From assembly GCA_947359465.1 (NCBI GenBank), contig OX375881.1, positions 76,035,914 through 76,099,913 of the forward strand: a stretch of 64,000 bases of DNA. Reading direction: 5' to 3'. The notes beneath the pieces were generated by a model, which searched no databases, was not told the DNA's origin, and worked only from the letters and a program-made list of their open reading frames with translations. Shown piece after piece: positions 46,963 through 59,608 of this stretch. Source of the DNA: Metellina segmentata. Its lineage: Eukaryota; Arthropoda; Arachnida; Araneae; Tetragnathidae. The position numbers and the translations under genes are program-made. The stretch's first letter is position 1. Each line of letters begins with the position of its first letter.

Positions 46963-47598
46963 GCATATTAACAACCTTTACATGGAATAGAAGACATGGG
47001 GAAATTTTAAGCCCGCTGATTCGTTGGTTTCAAACTGTCGACTATGACGTCAATTCGTGACATCATCATTAATGACGATGCTTCACGTGGACTCTGTCGT
47101 TACTCGGTAGTTTCTACTTGAACTGAAAGCCGGTCGCAAAACCTCTGCAACATAAATAACGAATCTATACTACAGTTCCCCAGTAATAACGAAAAACACC
47201 CCTGTTTCCGCCTATTCTGTTCAAGATCCCAAGTGGCCTTTAAAGTTCGAAAATGGATTATTTTTTTAATCATGCGTGTAGAATCTATACTGGAATTAAA
47301 ACTAAACACAAAACATTTACGATCAAATTACGAGTACATGGCACAAGCCGTTGAACTGTCGCTTGGTGATCATCCAAAAGCTATCGCTTTCTTTTTTATT
47401 AGTATTCTATTTTCGGTCGAAGCAGTTTCAAAATTTTTTTTTTTCGCAAACATTGCAAGTAAAGAGCGATATTTTTCACACATGCCGGGTGCGCACTATG
47501 TGTGAGTGACGTCATAGATCTCGGAGAGAGATAGCAACGAATCAGTGGGCTTAAAATTTCCCCATGTCTTCTAGTCCAAGTAAAGGTTGGTAATATGC
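46963..47598. mobile_element. Mutator-type (MULE) miniature element with long inverted repeats
   Basis: Terminal inverted repeats of about 65 bp (GCATATTAACAACCTTTAC start, then 'aagacatggggaaattttaa') pair the ends. A perfect 9-bp duplication GGTAGGGTG flanks the element (46954-46962 and 47599-47607). Long terminal repeats with 9-bp target sites are typical of Mutator-like elements. It is 636 bp, with no transposase. Confidence 0.8.
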
Positions 47599-47788
47599 GG
47601 TAGGGTGATGGAACGCATGACCTTGTGGAGTCTATTTAAAAGTACCGGAGTGTAGGAATATTTACTATTTATTGAAATAAACTGCATTCCATTCGTTTGG
47701 AAAGATATGCAACATTCAAAATAGTTATGACTAAAAAGTACTTTTTATCAAGCATGAAATTAAAAAAGTTTTCCTCTATTTTCGTTCA

Positions 47789-47889
47789 CAATTGAGGCTA
47801 TCAGAGCAAGTGGCCTAACCCACAAAAATCACATTTATCTGAGGATATTGGTGGGTTAGGCCACTCTTACTGTGATAGCCTTAATTTGA
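47789..47889. repeat. Perfect-stem hairpin palindrome, about 100 bp
   Basis: Inner arms GTGGCCTAACCCAC and GTGGGTTAGGCCAC are exact complements; outer arms 'gaggctatca' and 'tgatagcct' extend the stem. The loop is about 27 bases. The phrase 'ggcctaacccacaaaat' also occurs at about 30970. It may be a very small foldback element; an RNA hairpin precursor is a weaker alternative. Confidence 0.65.
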
Positions 47890-49700
47890 TGATCCTTTAA
47901 TCTATCTTTATATTTATTAAAAAATCATGTTCTTTATCATTCCTTTATCTTTCTTATAAAATGCATATATACTCGTATATATTCATATTTTATTTCTATT
48001 TCTTTATAAAAAAATCTTCATTAAAAATAAAATATCTTTAAAAAAATTAAAATTTAAATTTTTTAATATTATGCAGACATAAAACAAATTATATTCAGAG
48101 ACATCTGTCTAAAATAAGAAAAAAAATGAGAAAAAAATAAAACTCTTACCGGTTGATTTCCTTTCCTTAATACATTCATACATTTTAATATTCTGCGGGT
48201 TGTTGTTGATTAAAAATTTCCATTATTTCCAGCAAACTATTCTGGATCCCGAAAAGCCAATTAAATATTGTCTTTAAACTCAGTCTCAAATGTAGGATAC
48301 TGTCTGTAATATACTAAATAATAACCTGAAATGTACAAGTACTCTTGCAAATGCAAAATTTAGGTCTTCGTCAGTGGAAATTATGCAACGTAAATTTCTA
48401 AAAGTTAGAAAAATATTTAATTTATCTTCCGTATATTTCGCATCATTAAAATTATATGAAACAGGGTTTACAAAGACTTTTGGTATGCTTCAGCAGTTTT
48501 AGTAAATGGACCCTCAACTACATATGCCATTGTTATACAAAATATTAATTCGATCTTAAAAGTCAAAGTAGAATATTTAATTGGAGAGTTATTGTTTCCT
48601 TTGGGAATTTTCCCGTTATAATCCCATCCATAGTTTATTCCCGACTTAAATGCAAAATGCGTGGGATCTTTTCTTTTGTTACTAATCCTCTAATGCGTAG
48701 ACTATCACTATCGTTTCAGTGATACCCAGGGAAACACTTTTATGTAATGAAATACGCTTCTATAGAAAATGGTTTCAGTGTTGAAAAGTCTCATTTAGGA
48801 GGAAGTAAAATTTTCTTTGACGTTTATTAAATATATGTATATGGGCGTACTTTTATAATACTTTAGGAAGTTGAGTGATTGATAGTTCAAAACTTATTAA
48901 AATATTTTTATTCAACTTGCTGTCTGCGCTTTTGTGGGTAAAATGTTAGCACAAGGACAGACGTGCATTCTAGTAAAAAATAATAATTTTACATTATTTG
49001 AATATTATATTCATATTTAGTATATTTTCAAAAGCTGAATTTACATAAATAAACGTTCTTATACAAAGAAGTTTTGAAAGGACTATATACTGTTGCAATA
49101 TATGACATAAAAATAAAGAGATGCTAGGTCACAGAGTTAGGTCAATTCTATAGTGTTACTATTAATATTAATCTACAATAATTTTCATTTGAGGAATTAA
49201 AACTATTTTCAAATGGTTATGTCTTTTAATTTCCCAAAATGTCTGGTATGGTGAGGAGAAAACTACATTTAAAATAAGTAGGCCCACACTTAATACTCGA
49301 GAGTAGGCGAACAAATACTAGTTTCCATAAATTAAGAAAAAACTAGAAGAATCCTGATGATTAAATATCTAAACGTAAGAATTTTATGAAATGTGGTTTT
49401 GATATGGATTCAATAATAAGTTATAGAACAGTCTATAAATACTAACATAATATTAGTTTTTATCGAAAATTTAGACGATGCTAGAGAACATGCCTCTAAA
49501 TAGGATACCTGAATTGAATGTGTAAGCAGCTTCAATAGGAAGTGTTCTCACCTCTAACAGATATGCTGGACACTGACAATGATGCTATATGCTCGATAGA
49601 TTATGATTGGTCTTTTAGTCAGAAACTAAATTGAATCTATATAGACTTAATAAATTATTTCTCTCTGAAATTTAAATGTCTAAGCCAGTCATCTATATGA
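47890..49700. other. Intron 2, AT-rich, no recognised feature
   Basis: No exon or known repeat family. Confidence 0.4.
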
Positions 49701-49739
49701 AGTAGGCCCTATTAGTCTAATAAGAGTGGAAGTTATTTC

Positions 49740-50660
49740 GTTTTTCCGCTGTAAACTTTTCTCTTGGTTCAAAGGAGAGTTATAGGGGAATGGAAAAATC
49801 TTGGAACTTTACATCACCGGAAACGTATCTGCCTTGAACAACAGTTCCTGTGGAAGTAGACGTCTAATATTACTTTTCTTTGTATGTCGCACGTTGTGTA
49901 GTAATTTTAAAAGAAAACCTACTACACGAAGAATATTATTGTAAACATAAGTAATAGTAAATAAATGACCACCAATAAGATTTGCATCAGTTCTAGGAGC
50001 AAGACACAATTCTTTGAGTGATTGAGCTTTTCAAGCTCAGAATTATAGGATTCTTCGGGGAATCAGATGAGATAGTTTCACTGTAAGGAAGTTACCGCCG
50101 AAAGAATAATGAATCATTCCACCAGTTCATTGTAAAGAAGTTTCTACGGATTCAAGTCTTCGGATATCAGAGCTGCTGAGTTTCAATTGCAGAATCATGA
50201 AGACTGATCAGAAGATGTCATCTTGAGAATTGTCGCTACCCAGTTTGCCATGTTACGTTTAGATTCATTGTTTCAGTTGGGATACGTGCCAGGAGTCCAA
50301 ATATAAAAGACATTGCCAAATTGCATTTCCCAAGAAAGCATTAGCTCGACTAGCTTGGAAAGCAATACTGGAGCACACAATTCCAGCTTGAGAATCGTAG
50401 TGCGTCTGAATATCAAGGCACGAGATTTACTAGCAATCAGTCTGAGTGATACTAAGTCGAGATGAATTGACCTATTTACGAAGACTACGGCCCCACATAC
50501 TTTTAGATGCATCAGAGAACCCGTAAAATTCTTTAGGAACTGCTTAATCGAGAAGGATTCGTCTCCCGATCTCCAAACTTACCGAATTTTTTTCACTCTT
50601 GTGTCTCCTTTTTGGGAAGTGGGACGTTCCATTCATGTCATCCATATAAACCTCTAATCT
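49740..50660 (-). pseudogene. BEL/Pao-type LTR retrotransposon pol remnant
   Basis: The minus-strand frame at 50273-50512 resembles the RNase H region of Pao/BEL polyproteins: CGAVVFVN, then LIASKSRALIFRRTTILKLE and a decayed 'WT' block. Downstream, 49809-50009 has LRVVGFLLKLLHN, like the segment before the integrase. Multiple stops and no LTRs found. Assigned by motif order only. Confidence 0.5.
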
Positions 50661-51012
50661 AAAATCTGGTTAAACTCCAAGGAGATGAAAATCCAAGTAG
50701 GAAAAACAGATTATTCGAATAATTGTTTCAACAAATTCTCAAACAAATTGTTCGAAAAACAATAAAAATTAACAATCAATAGGTAAGTCATCTACCCAGT
50801 AAAAGAAACTAAGAAATTGAAAAATTGATGACTTCGGCTCGTCGAACCAATGTGGTCGTGTTACGTCTACGAATAAGCTCAGTTATAATTTTTTAATTTA
50901 AAGCTATTCGATACTTAACAGGAATTTCTACTAAGTGTAGATTTAAACAAGATCATTGAGCTTGAGTAAGAATTCAGAAGCAAAGTTGCGAATTATGAAC
51001 TTTAGTTCTGAT

Positions 51013-51133
<121 letters not shown>

Positions 51134-51887
51134 ATAACACAAGTTGGTAGGATTTTTTCTGGTCTGGTGTTCGCCGAGCTGCAACAGTTCTTAACCGGAA
51201 GTCTTTTTTAATTTCTGGTAGTGTGTGTTTACACTGAAAAATTCAGAAGACTAAAAAGAGTATGGGAACTTTCAATAGTGGATTGACTGATAAAAATATA
51301 GCTATCTGTTATCTGTAGTCTGAGCAGTACGACAGGCTTTACTGTTAAGCTAAATGCAGATGGCGGTGTATGTTTTACACTGGAATGTGCTTGCCATACG
51401 TATTCGTGACGTCACTTGACATGCTTTTCAAATTCAGAACTTAGCCAAAAAACATTTTAAAGAAATGAATTCCGAATTGTCATGTGACAGTTAATTGGTC
51501 AACAAAAGTTAGATTATACTCAAAATGTAGTCAGTACGGAGATGAACTACACTTTAGAGGAATTCTGATTTGCATCATAAAAGTGCATATGGGTAATTCG
51601 ACGTGAAAGCAAGTAATAGGATGTCAAATATTTGATTTCCATGTAAACAAAATCTGGATTGTTTACAGTGAAAATCTCTCTCATTAATAACCATGGTAAC
51701 GATGCAAATTGGCTCATTATATGAACGCACGAACGGGAGCAAATGTTGTTAAATACCAGATACCCGTAAAGAAGCGTGTAACACAGGGAACTTGAAATAC
51801 CAAAATTTGAGATGTTTTCTGACTAGCAGGCAGTAGCAGCATGCATTGTTTTCCCTCGTCGTCATGTTGTATGTTTTCTGTCTCTAG

Positions 51888-52026
51888 GAGGAGTTGCATT
51901 CGTCGAGGTGGCAGTTGTGACCATCGACCATCCGACTGCTGTTTCAACTCTACATGTCGCTGCAACTTGTGGGGAACCAACTGCCGGTGCCAGAGGATGG
52001 GTCTCTTCCAGAAGTGGGGCAAGTGA
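51888..52026 (+). CDS. Agatoxin-like peptide precursor, exon 3: eight-cysteine amidated peptide
   Basis: Starts after CTCTAG (51887). The first base completes a Lys codon and the next codon is Arg, so a Lys-Arg convertase site spans the splice junction. About 42 residues follow with cysteine spacing C-x6-C-x6-CC-x4-C-x-C-x6-C-x-C, the inhibitor cystine knot arrangement of agatoxins. The reading ends Trp-Gly-Lys then TGA (52024-52026), the signal for removing Lys and turning Gly into a C-terminal amide. I recognise the family from this framework, the Arg-rich start and the Met-Gly-Leu-Phe-containing end, conserved in arthropod agatoxin-like neuropeptides. All eight cysteines are present. Likely target is an ion channel or neuronal receptor by family analogy only. 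Confidence 0.9.
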
Positions 52027-52251
52027 ACCCCGAACACTCGGGAGCACGTGCAGACGACTTTTGGTACTTCACCTCCACTTTAGTGGTCGACTTCCACCTT
52101 CTCGTCAAATCCTCCACCCCTGGTGCATTAACGTCCCGTCTCCCTTTTAATTTCTTGAAATGGCAACAAGTTGAATCGTCAAGCCACATGTCTGATAGAT
52201 AAGGGGAGGCAAGTTGGACTAACTCACTTTTACCTTAACCCCGTTCAGTAA

Positions 52252-52257
52252 ATTAAA
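52252..52257 (+). terminator. Candidate polyadenylation signal ATTAAA
   Basis: ATTAAA about 226 bases after the peptide gene stop codon. Further candidates are ATTAAA at 52884-52889 and AATAAA at 52916-52921. Which is used is unknown. AT-rich DNA yields such hexamers by chance. Confidence 0.3.
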
Positions 52258-52915
52258 GATTCTGATTATTGTTTGGGAGAATTATGGGATCTATGTAGTT
52301 CAGCACTAAAACGCATTTTAGTATTTTTCAAAACCGATCCAATTAAGGAAATGTTTGATTAATTTAAAATTATTTTCTAATTAATTTCCCCCTCTCTAAA
52401 CATTTTCTAATCGTGTTATTTCATATCTATTTTTTAGATATCTTTCAATTAATTTTTAGATTTCTCTCAAAATTACTAGAGAAAGGCCATACTGGTACGC
52501 ATTTTGGCTACCGAAATTATAAATAATGCATATTCTAGCACCGAAAATCCTTCAGAATTGAGAACTTTTTATTACAAAACCCAATTTTTTAATAGAATTT
52601 CGAAATTTATTTCAAATATTTGTTTGCCAAATACATATCTCGGTTTTCAGTTTCATTGCGGATTCATTTAACGATTTTTTGATGTTGACCCTGCAATATT
52701 ACCTTTAATCATCTACACAGATTATTCTGTGGCCTGCAGCTCACTTGTTGCTGACCTCCATCTAGTGATGTAAAGGAAGACGGAGTGTCGACCACTCTAT
52801 GTGACTAATGAATCAGTGATTCGTTTCCAATCTCCCATGTAACAATACATACAACTGTAAAATCTTCTACGATCTGAGTCTTCATTAAAGATTTCTTTAC
52901 TTGCATTTTTAATGT

Positions 52916-52921
52916 AATAAA
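52916..52921 (+). terminator. Candidate polyadenylation signal AATAAA
   Basis: Canonical hexamer about 890 bases after the stop codon at 52026, followed by a T-rich stretch ('gcttgtctctattgc'). It would give a long 3' UTR. Confidence 0.3.
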
Positions 52922-53438
52922 GCTGCTTGTCTCTATTGCTATCTCGTTTATCTGACATCAACAAAATTGTCCATCTTACATAGCTGAATTAAGGCATAGA
53001 TGCATCTACTTCTCCCAATATTTTCTGTCCAAACGTTGGTAGGTGGACTCAGGGGAGTACCCAGGATCTCAGGTGCAGAATTATATTCAGTGTTCTGCAA
53101 CACAACTCCAAGGAATTACAATTGTATTGCAGGCATTTTGTCCGAATTTTGAAAACTACAGTAAAATCAAAAACAAACGTAAAACACAATTATCGGCTAA
53201 ATATGCATTACATATTTATAATAAAACTTCAACATTAATTAACTTACTTTATTTATTTAAAAACAAGACATACATTCAGAATATCTCGTCATGAGAAGAG
53301 AACTGGATGGATCTGGATGAATGAGAAATCTCGTCATTACAAAATAACTGAGCAGACCTTGACGACGTCGTCATCAAAACATCAGCAACATCTCAATGAC
53401 CAGATAACTCACAATTAGTCAAATTGGTCATATCTTGA

Positions 53439-53711
53439 TTGACGATATGTCTAATGGATATGGAAAAAACTGACCAGATATCAGTTCTTTCCATTTATAA
53501 TAACAAAACACACAAAATATTAAAAAAAAACTACAATACGATTGCTGGTCAATTGGTACGTTTCAGAAAAAATTGTAACTCTGATTCCAACTTTCTATTA
53601 CAATGTAAATATCTAAAGAACATACTTCTCAATAATAAATACCATTATTCATTCTTTAATACTATTCTTGAAAGATTTATTAATATCAACAGCAACGCAA
53701 CCGATGAATAA
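53439..53711 (+). pseudogene. Possible retroelement remnant (Penelope-like?)
   Basis: A 90-residue frame whose second half (AGQLVRFRKNCNSDSNFLLQ, then YLKNILLN) resembles the linker after the reverse transcriptase in Penelope-like and related retroelements. No catalytic motif is in the window and both ends are lost. Very tentative. Confidence 0.28.
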
Positions 53712-56700
53712 TTCTATTTCGTCATTTCCTCAGCTGTGTGAGTTACCTTTCATTTTTATTTTACTGTTTCTGAATATGTTTTTGAATAAGGGCTAAGGAT
53801 TTCATTTTTGTACTTTTTATTTTTGTTTTTTATGGTTTGGTTGCAACGGAGGTTTGTTGTTAGCATTTAGTTGAACTGGGTAGTTGGTGATTTTAGGGCT
53901 TGGTGTTGTTGATCTCTCGGCTGTTGCTACGGGTTTGATTTCGTTTTGTTCCAACTCGTGTTTTGCGTTTTTTTTTTTTTTGCTTTCTAATGGTGTTTTG
54001 GGGACTTGCTGGGGTTTTGCTGACCTAATGGGTTTCTGCTCAACCTAATGCTGCTCATATGTAGAAAACATCTTTTTAAGTTGTTTGGGTCAGACTCCTC
54101 CCTGATGACACCCTGATCCACCAACATTTATTAATTTTTTACCACTTTTATTGTAATTCTTTTGAATTTCTTGTGTTCTTGAACTATCGTAAACCAATTG
54201 TTATACTAGTCTGGTATATGAATAAACAAAGAGGAAACAAGGAAATTGTCACAAATGTATTAAACAACATTTTATTACCAAGAATAAGAAACGTAACATC
54301 AAGACACAAATGTACGGCACGGATTTCACGAATCACATTATGAATAAACATATACAAGTAATAATTACAGAGTATTAGTTTCTGTTTACACACATTTATT
54401 TCAAGGCTGTTTAGTAATTCGTATGGAATGCACAGTTTCAAAACCTCAAGTCTCAGAGACAAACACGTGTAAAAAAGTCTATAAACGATTTTATCGTAAA
54501 CACATGAATCATAATAGTCATTTTTCTTAAAAAACAGGTGAAACTTGATTTCATAAGCTCTTAAATGTATTATCCTCACTGCTTTTTGCTGTTAGTGAGC
54601 TACACTCATACGCCATTTTCTACCCTGATTTCTAGAGTTTACATATTTCAGCTACCATTTTCTTTTCAATGCTTGGATTTCGATATCATTTAATACTTTA
54701 AAGAAAATATTAATGAAAAAAAAATAAGATGGATCCTCAGAAATCGTAGGGGTAGAAATCTGGTATTATGAACTTAGGAAGGTTGTCATTATGTCAAATC
54801 GCTGTCGATTCTTAGACTGTTCTATTAAATACCGATTGGGTCATAAAGTAACTTTTGTATTCAAGGAACTAGCAATCAATCAAAATGGAACTTACTCAAC
54901 ATAGATGGTGCAAAATGTGCGAACAGATGTGAGGAAAACTGGTTTGTTCTATGCTCATGTTTAACTGCACGAGTCTAACTACACTGCCACTTAAGGCTTA
55001 AAGGGGATTCCAAACCACTAAGAAAATCCATGCCAACAGACGCGATATAAAATAGAGTGAGCAATGGCAACCTTTTTATGTACTCAGAATCACGTGACCA
55101 AAACAACTATTAGTAACGTGACCCTTAGACTACTTTCGTCTGCCGGGAGGAAGCAAACATTCGCCATCTAATTGGTTCATTCACCATATCATAGATCAGT
55201 GCGACATAGTAGTAGACTGACGATTTCACCATTTTTGTCGCCACTCTATAGAAACGTGCATTCACACAAGTCCTAATGTAAGATGTAGAAATCACCAAAC
55301 GAGATAAGATGCCAAATCGGCCTAACCAGTCTTTTTACAGCGCAGTCATGTGACTACTAGTTGGAACCTTACCTTTCTACTTCCTTTCGAAGTCGCTCTC
55401 GGTCGTAGTCAATACTCAGTGTTCTTATATGTCACATCTATGTCTAAGTTTAAATCATGGCCTATTGAACATAGCGTCTGAGCGTTAAGCAATCCGCTAC
55501 TAAGCCAGCTGATTGAGGAAAAAGCGGCGAAACCTTTTTGAAAACCCACCCATAACATGAGAACACCCAAACACATGTTGCGTACTTCGTGAATGAGTTG
55601 AGTTGTTCACTGAATGGGGCGGAGTAGTGATTCAAGCGCTTCCGACTTCGAATGGGTTCTTTAAAAGAAGAAAATACATGCATTCTTCTCAATCTGCCAA
55701 CGGTGACTGCATTGGAGAACAAAAAATGTGAAACGTTTGTGTTTTGCAACTGTGGTAATTATACACTTGAAACTATTCGAATTCCAACCTTCACATTACA
55801 AAATTCTTACAACTTAGAAAGACAAAAAAAGATAAATTTAATTTTGCAATAATATTGTTCCATTTCTTTGCTTTCATAGATCACACTGTATTACTGGATA
55901 CAAGGTATCACTAATACTGTATACTGCACTACACGGGTTGCGAGTTATATTAGTCCACACACATAATTGCAATTCCAGCCATCTTTTTAATTTCTAATTT
56001 GAGGGGTTGGAAGAATAAGGGGAGATTCCCCGTACAGATATTTCTCTCCGCATCCTACCTTGCAGAAGGATGTGATTCGTTTGGTGCAAGAAGAATCAAA
56101 ACCACCCAGGAAGCAATACCACTGATAATAACGTACCGTCAACGACTATATTGTGGTCCATTTCTGTCACTTGTGTTGTAAAGCTCTCTCTCTGGTGAAA
56201 TCAAATGACTGATAAAATGCTTACAGAAAACATATAGATGAAAGTACTCGCATATTGAAGTTCTCAACTTCAACTCGATGCAGCTTCATATGGAGGAGGA
56301 GGTACAGTACCCTGAAGAAGAGATTAAAAGTATTTAGACCATAAAATTTAATAAATTTATATTTACAATATTCAGGATCATGGATTTTATTTAGGATCAT
56401 GGATTCGTGAAGTTATCTGGTTCACTTTATATTTTTAAGTAATTCAGTGTCAGAAATTTTCCTTCTTTGTGCGGTTTAAATACATTAACTTAGATACATA
56501 AGGTTAAAAGTAAACTTGAAATACTCTCCAACTCCTAGATAAAATGAAACTCAAAATGTTCATTTTACTAAGTCAAAAGATTGTAAATCCTTACTTAATA
56601 ACCTCTTAATTTGGAATACGTTAGAACTCGTTCAAATCTTTAATTAAAAACCCGTACAGTATGAATTCTGCTTAAATTTAATGCAATCTTTAAAAAAAAC

Positions 56701-56862
56701 AAAGTCGTAATTTTGAGTTGTGTTTCTTTTTAAGAGAAGAGCGATGTATGTTTTTTGTTTGTGACGAATTTTATTTCTGATAACCTAGGCTTAAATTCAA
56801 TGGAACTAGCTTAGGAAAGTTATTAGATACTTAGATCCCCATAGCACGTTTAAAGCAAGCGT
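53712..56862. other. Gene-free stretch
   Basis: T-rich at 53760-53960. A 131-residue minus-strand frame (54184-54579) is long for chance but AT-biased, with no signal peptide or domain. A 95-residue minus-strand frame (55462-55749) likewise. A moderately GC-richer segment at 55000-55560 has no frame or repeat match. Confidence 0.35.
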
Positions 56863-58194
56863 ATATCCGTAAAAAAAAAACGACTCACCCGATCACAATT
56901 GCACTATTTACATCACAGAACAAAACGGAAGGTAGCAATCGATAGGGATGAATGTTTTCTACGAATACCAATATTTTAAATTTGTCTAAGGGGTCGTCTT
57001 CGTATTAAATTGGGAATTTGCTCAGATATTTTCAATACAAACCCCCCATCTTTTATTAAAATTTGGATTCTACACACAATTTCAGGCGAATTTGCTGAAA
57101 AATAATGTAAAACGCCGTAAAATTGACCGAGAAAATCCATAAAAACCATTGAGGGAGCGTGTAAAAATTCGGAGTTCAATCACATTATAAATATCAATAA
57201 AGACGTGTAGTGGCCGTCGCAGTCAATGACCTGTTGCAGGCGCCTTGGTATGGAGTCCATTAAGATGGTGACAAAGTCAGAATCCATTCTGATTGAATCA
57301 CAGGATATATTGGTAGAAATTTCTGTTTTCTCTTTATGAACAATCCCCAATTACGATAGTAATCGGCGAATTTTGCAAACAGTCTCACTGCGCTACTAAT
57401 TATGTACGTGTTGATCTGAAATTTGGAATTCCGATGTTTCAGTAACAGTTGAATTGCATGGAGTCAACATTTCTCCATGTTTCTATTAATAATTTTCATG
57501 AATATTAATTTCATAATTAATAAAAAATAGTGAAATTTAGTTTGCCGACCAACCGGTCTAGTGGTTAAGGTGTTGGCCTCTGGATCGGAAGGTTCCTGGT
57601 TCGAATCCGGGGTCAGGGCATGGATATAAATTGTGTTGTCCTTTGTTAGGAAGCGATGATGGTCCTCCCACTGGGTGCTCCTTCACAAGAGACCATCAAT
57701 TCCGGCCTTGTAGTGGCCAATGACTATGTGCATTTGTGCCCGCCATTAGAAAAAAAAAAAAAAGTTTGATGATTAAAATGTTTATAGACTGTGATTGGGT
57801 TTTTAGGTAGCAAAGGATGGAAAAACAATTTCCAGGAAAGGTTAATATTTTTAGCAAATATAACAAAAAACGTGAAACCCCAATTTAACATAAGGAGATC
57901 TAATTTTTAAACATTTACAAATCGTTGAAAAATCCAATAAAATACATGAACTTTTCTTTTTTTTATTTCAGCCTGAAATTGTGTGTAGAATCCAAATTTG
58001 TAATAAAAGATGGAGGTTCGAATTGAAAATTTCGGAGCAAGCATCCAATTTAATACGAAGACGGCCCCTTAGACAAATTTTAACTATTGATATTTCCAGA
58101 AAACATTCATCCCTATCGATTGCTACCTTCCGTTTTGTTCCGAGATGTAAATTAATTGCGATCGTGTGATTCGTTTATTTTTTCGACGAGTGTA
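56863..58194 (-). mobile_element. Tc1-like derivative with about 220-bp inverted repeats and a nested SINE
   Basis: 56870-57090 is an inverted copy of 57965-58190 (shared blocks: 'gatagggatgaatgttttct', 'ggattctacacacaattt'). The minus strand at about 57185-57290 ends a Tc1 transposase (LMDSIPRRLQQVIDCDGHYT), the last residues of the protein, next to the left arm. The rest of the transposase is absent. A SINE (57541-57755) sits in the middle, followed by a long A-run. Outer termini near TACACTCGTCG at the right. Confidence 0.72.
57541..57755 (+). repeat. SINE with head type 2 and a different body
   Basis: The head (A box TAGTGGTTAAGG, B box GGTTCGAATCC at about 57599) is nearly identical to the head at 22573. 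After 'catggata' it switches to an unrelated body ('ttgtgttgtcctttgttagg' to 'cgccattag') and ends in an A-run of 13. So the same tRNA-like head drives two SINE bodies. Confidence 0.8.
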
Positions 58195-59600
58195 CATATA
58201 TTATTAGTAAAGAGTCTGGAAGTCTGTTGTAAAAAGATGGTAAATATTTAAAACCTACTATGACAGAGTATTGACTGGTTCAATATGAATTACAAAGATG
58301 CAGGCTTGCATTTACTCTCTCTCTCTATCTCTATTGTGATTTTAAAATAATTAAATTTTCTAATGAAAATGTTATTTGGGATGATGTTATTTTGGGATTT
58401 GAAAATGTTATTTTTGCTTTTTCTGCTAAAATACATATTTGCTTTTACTGTTAAAAATACTATATCTTTGCTTTTATGATAACAAAATACTATCTTTATA
58501 TGGATAATGTTCATTCATAATGTTTCAAGGAACCAACCATAAAAATATTGTAGCCCAATGGTTCAGGCCTCATTGGTCCTACGATCTAGAGGTCATATGA
58601 TCTAATGAATAACATCGGATCGCTTCATATTTCGTTACCTGTACTATCAGGTTAATTATGGTGTTTATCCTGAACATACTGTATTGCCAGAAAACTGGTA
58701 CAGGCTACCTTTTGAAAAATACAGAGGAACGCCATCAATGCACGTCATTAGTTTCGTTTGCCAGTGCATATACAAAGCGATATATATAAGTGGGAAATAT
58801 ATAGAGTTACAAGATAGAACATAGCACTTTGAAAGTGGGTAAGTTTGGATTTTCCAGTACTACCACTTCAAAGGGGAACCGAGACTACAAGAATTCTAGC
58901 AAAACCTGTAACTTATGACAACCACTGTGGCCGTAAAAAGATTATGGGTGAACACCACCAGCGTCGGTTGACAAGAATCGGTTTCACCCGGTAAGCATGC
59001 ACCACTGCCTCAAATAACATCTGATTTTAATGCTGGGCCCACAACAAACATCAGGGTGAGGATTGGGTAATTTTCACTCAAGGATATGTGTTTCAATACC
59101 CGACGCAATTGAAGAATAGTCGCCTCTATTGGGCTGATATATGCATCGTTACTGGACACTTGTTGACTGGAAGTGACTAATATGGTCTGACAAGTCGCAT
59201 TTTATCTGTCTAGGACAGATGGAAGTATCCTTTTATGGAGGAGAAATTCATGAAGTCATGGATCCTGCGTGTCAACGGGGATCGTAGTCTTGTGGTCAAT
59301 GCGTAATGGTGTGGGTTTTATATAACTGGAAATATATGGTGGCTCCTTGTACGTTTAGAAATGTCTCTGAGCGATGAACGTATGTGTGCGTCTTGTCTGA
59401 CGAGTTACATCCGTTGATGTCCCGAGTTCAATTTGATGGGTTCGGTCTCTTCTAGCTGGACAGCGCGCCGTCACAAGTCTAGACACGGTAGATTGTGGTT
59501 TGAGAAAAACTCATCTGGTTCGGGGACTTTTCACTCCCCTTACGTCACCAGATTTCGAAGAACGTTATCGAGCACTTCTGTTCGATAACGCACTGTTCTC
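58195..59600. other. Gene-free stretch with a possible decayed SINE head
   Basis: 58548-58640 begins 'tgtagcccaatggttcaggc', like the A-box region of the head at 5717, with a poor B box. The rest has no frame or repeat match that I can support. Confidence 0.3.
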
Positions 59601-59608
59601 TGATTTAA

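Noticed and set aside
51908..52202. Several open frames of 60-106 residues on both strands over exon 3
   Set aside because: They are other-frame readings of the peptide exon and its 3' UTR. Only the eight-cysteine frame has the expected processing signals.
54184..54579. 131-residue minus-strand protein
   Set aside because: It is the second-longest open frame in the window, but has AT-biased codons, no signal peptide, no membrane pattern that I trust, no recognised domain and no splice context.
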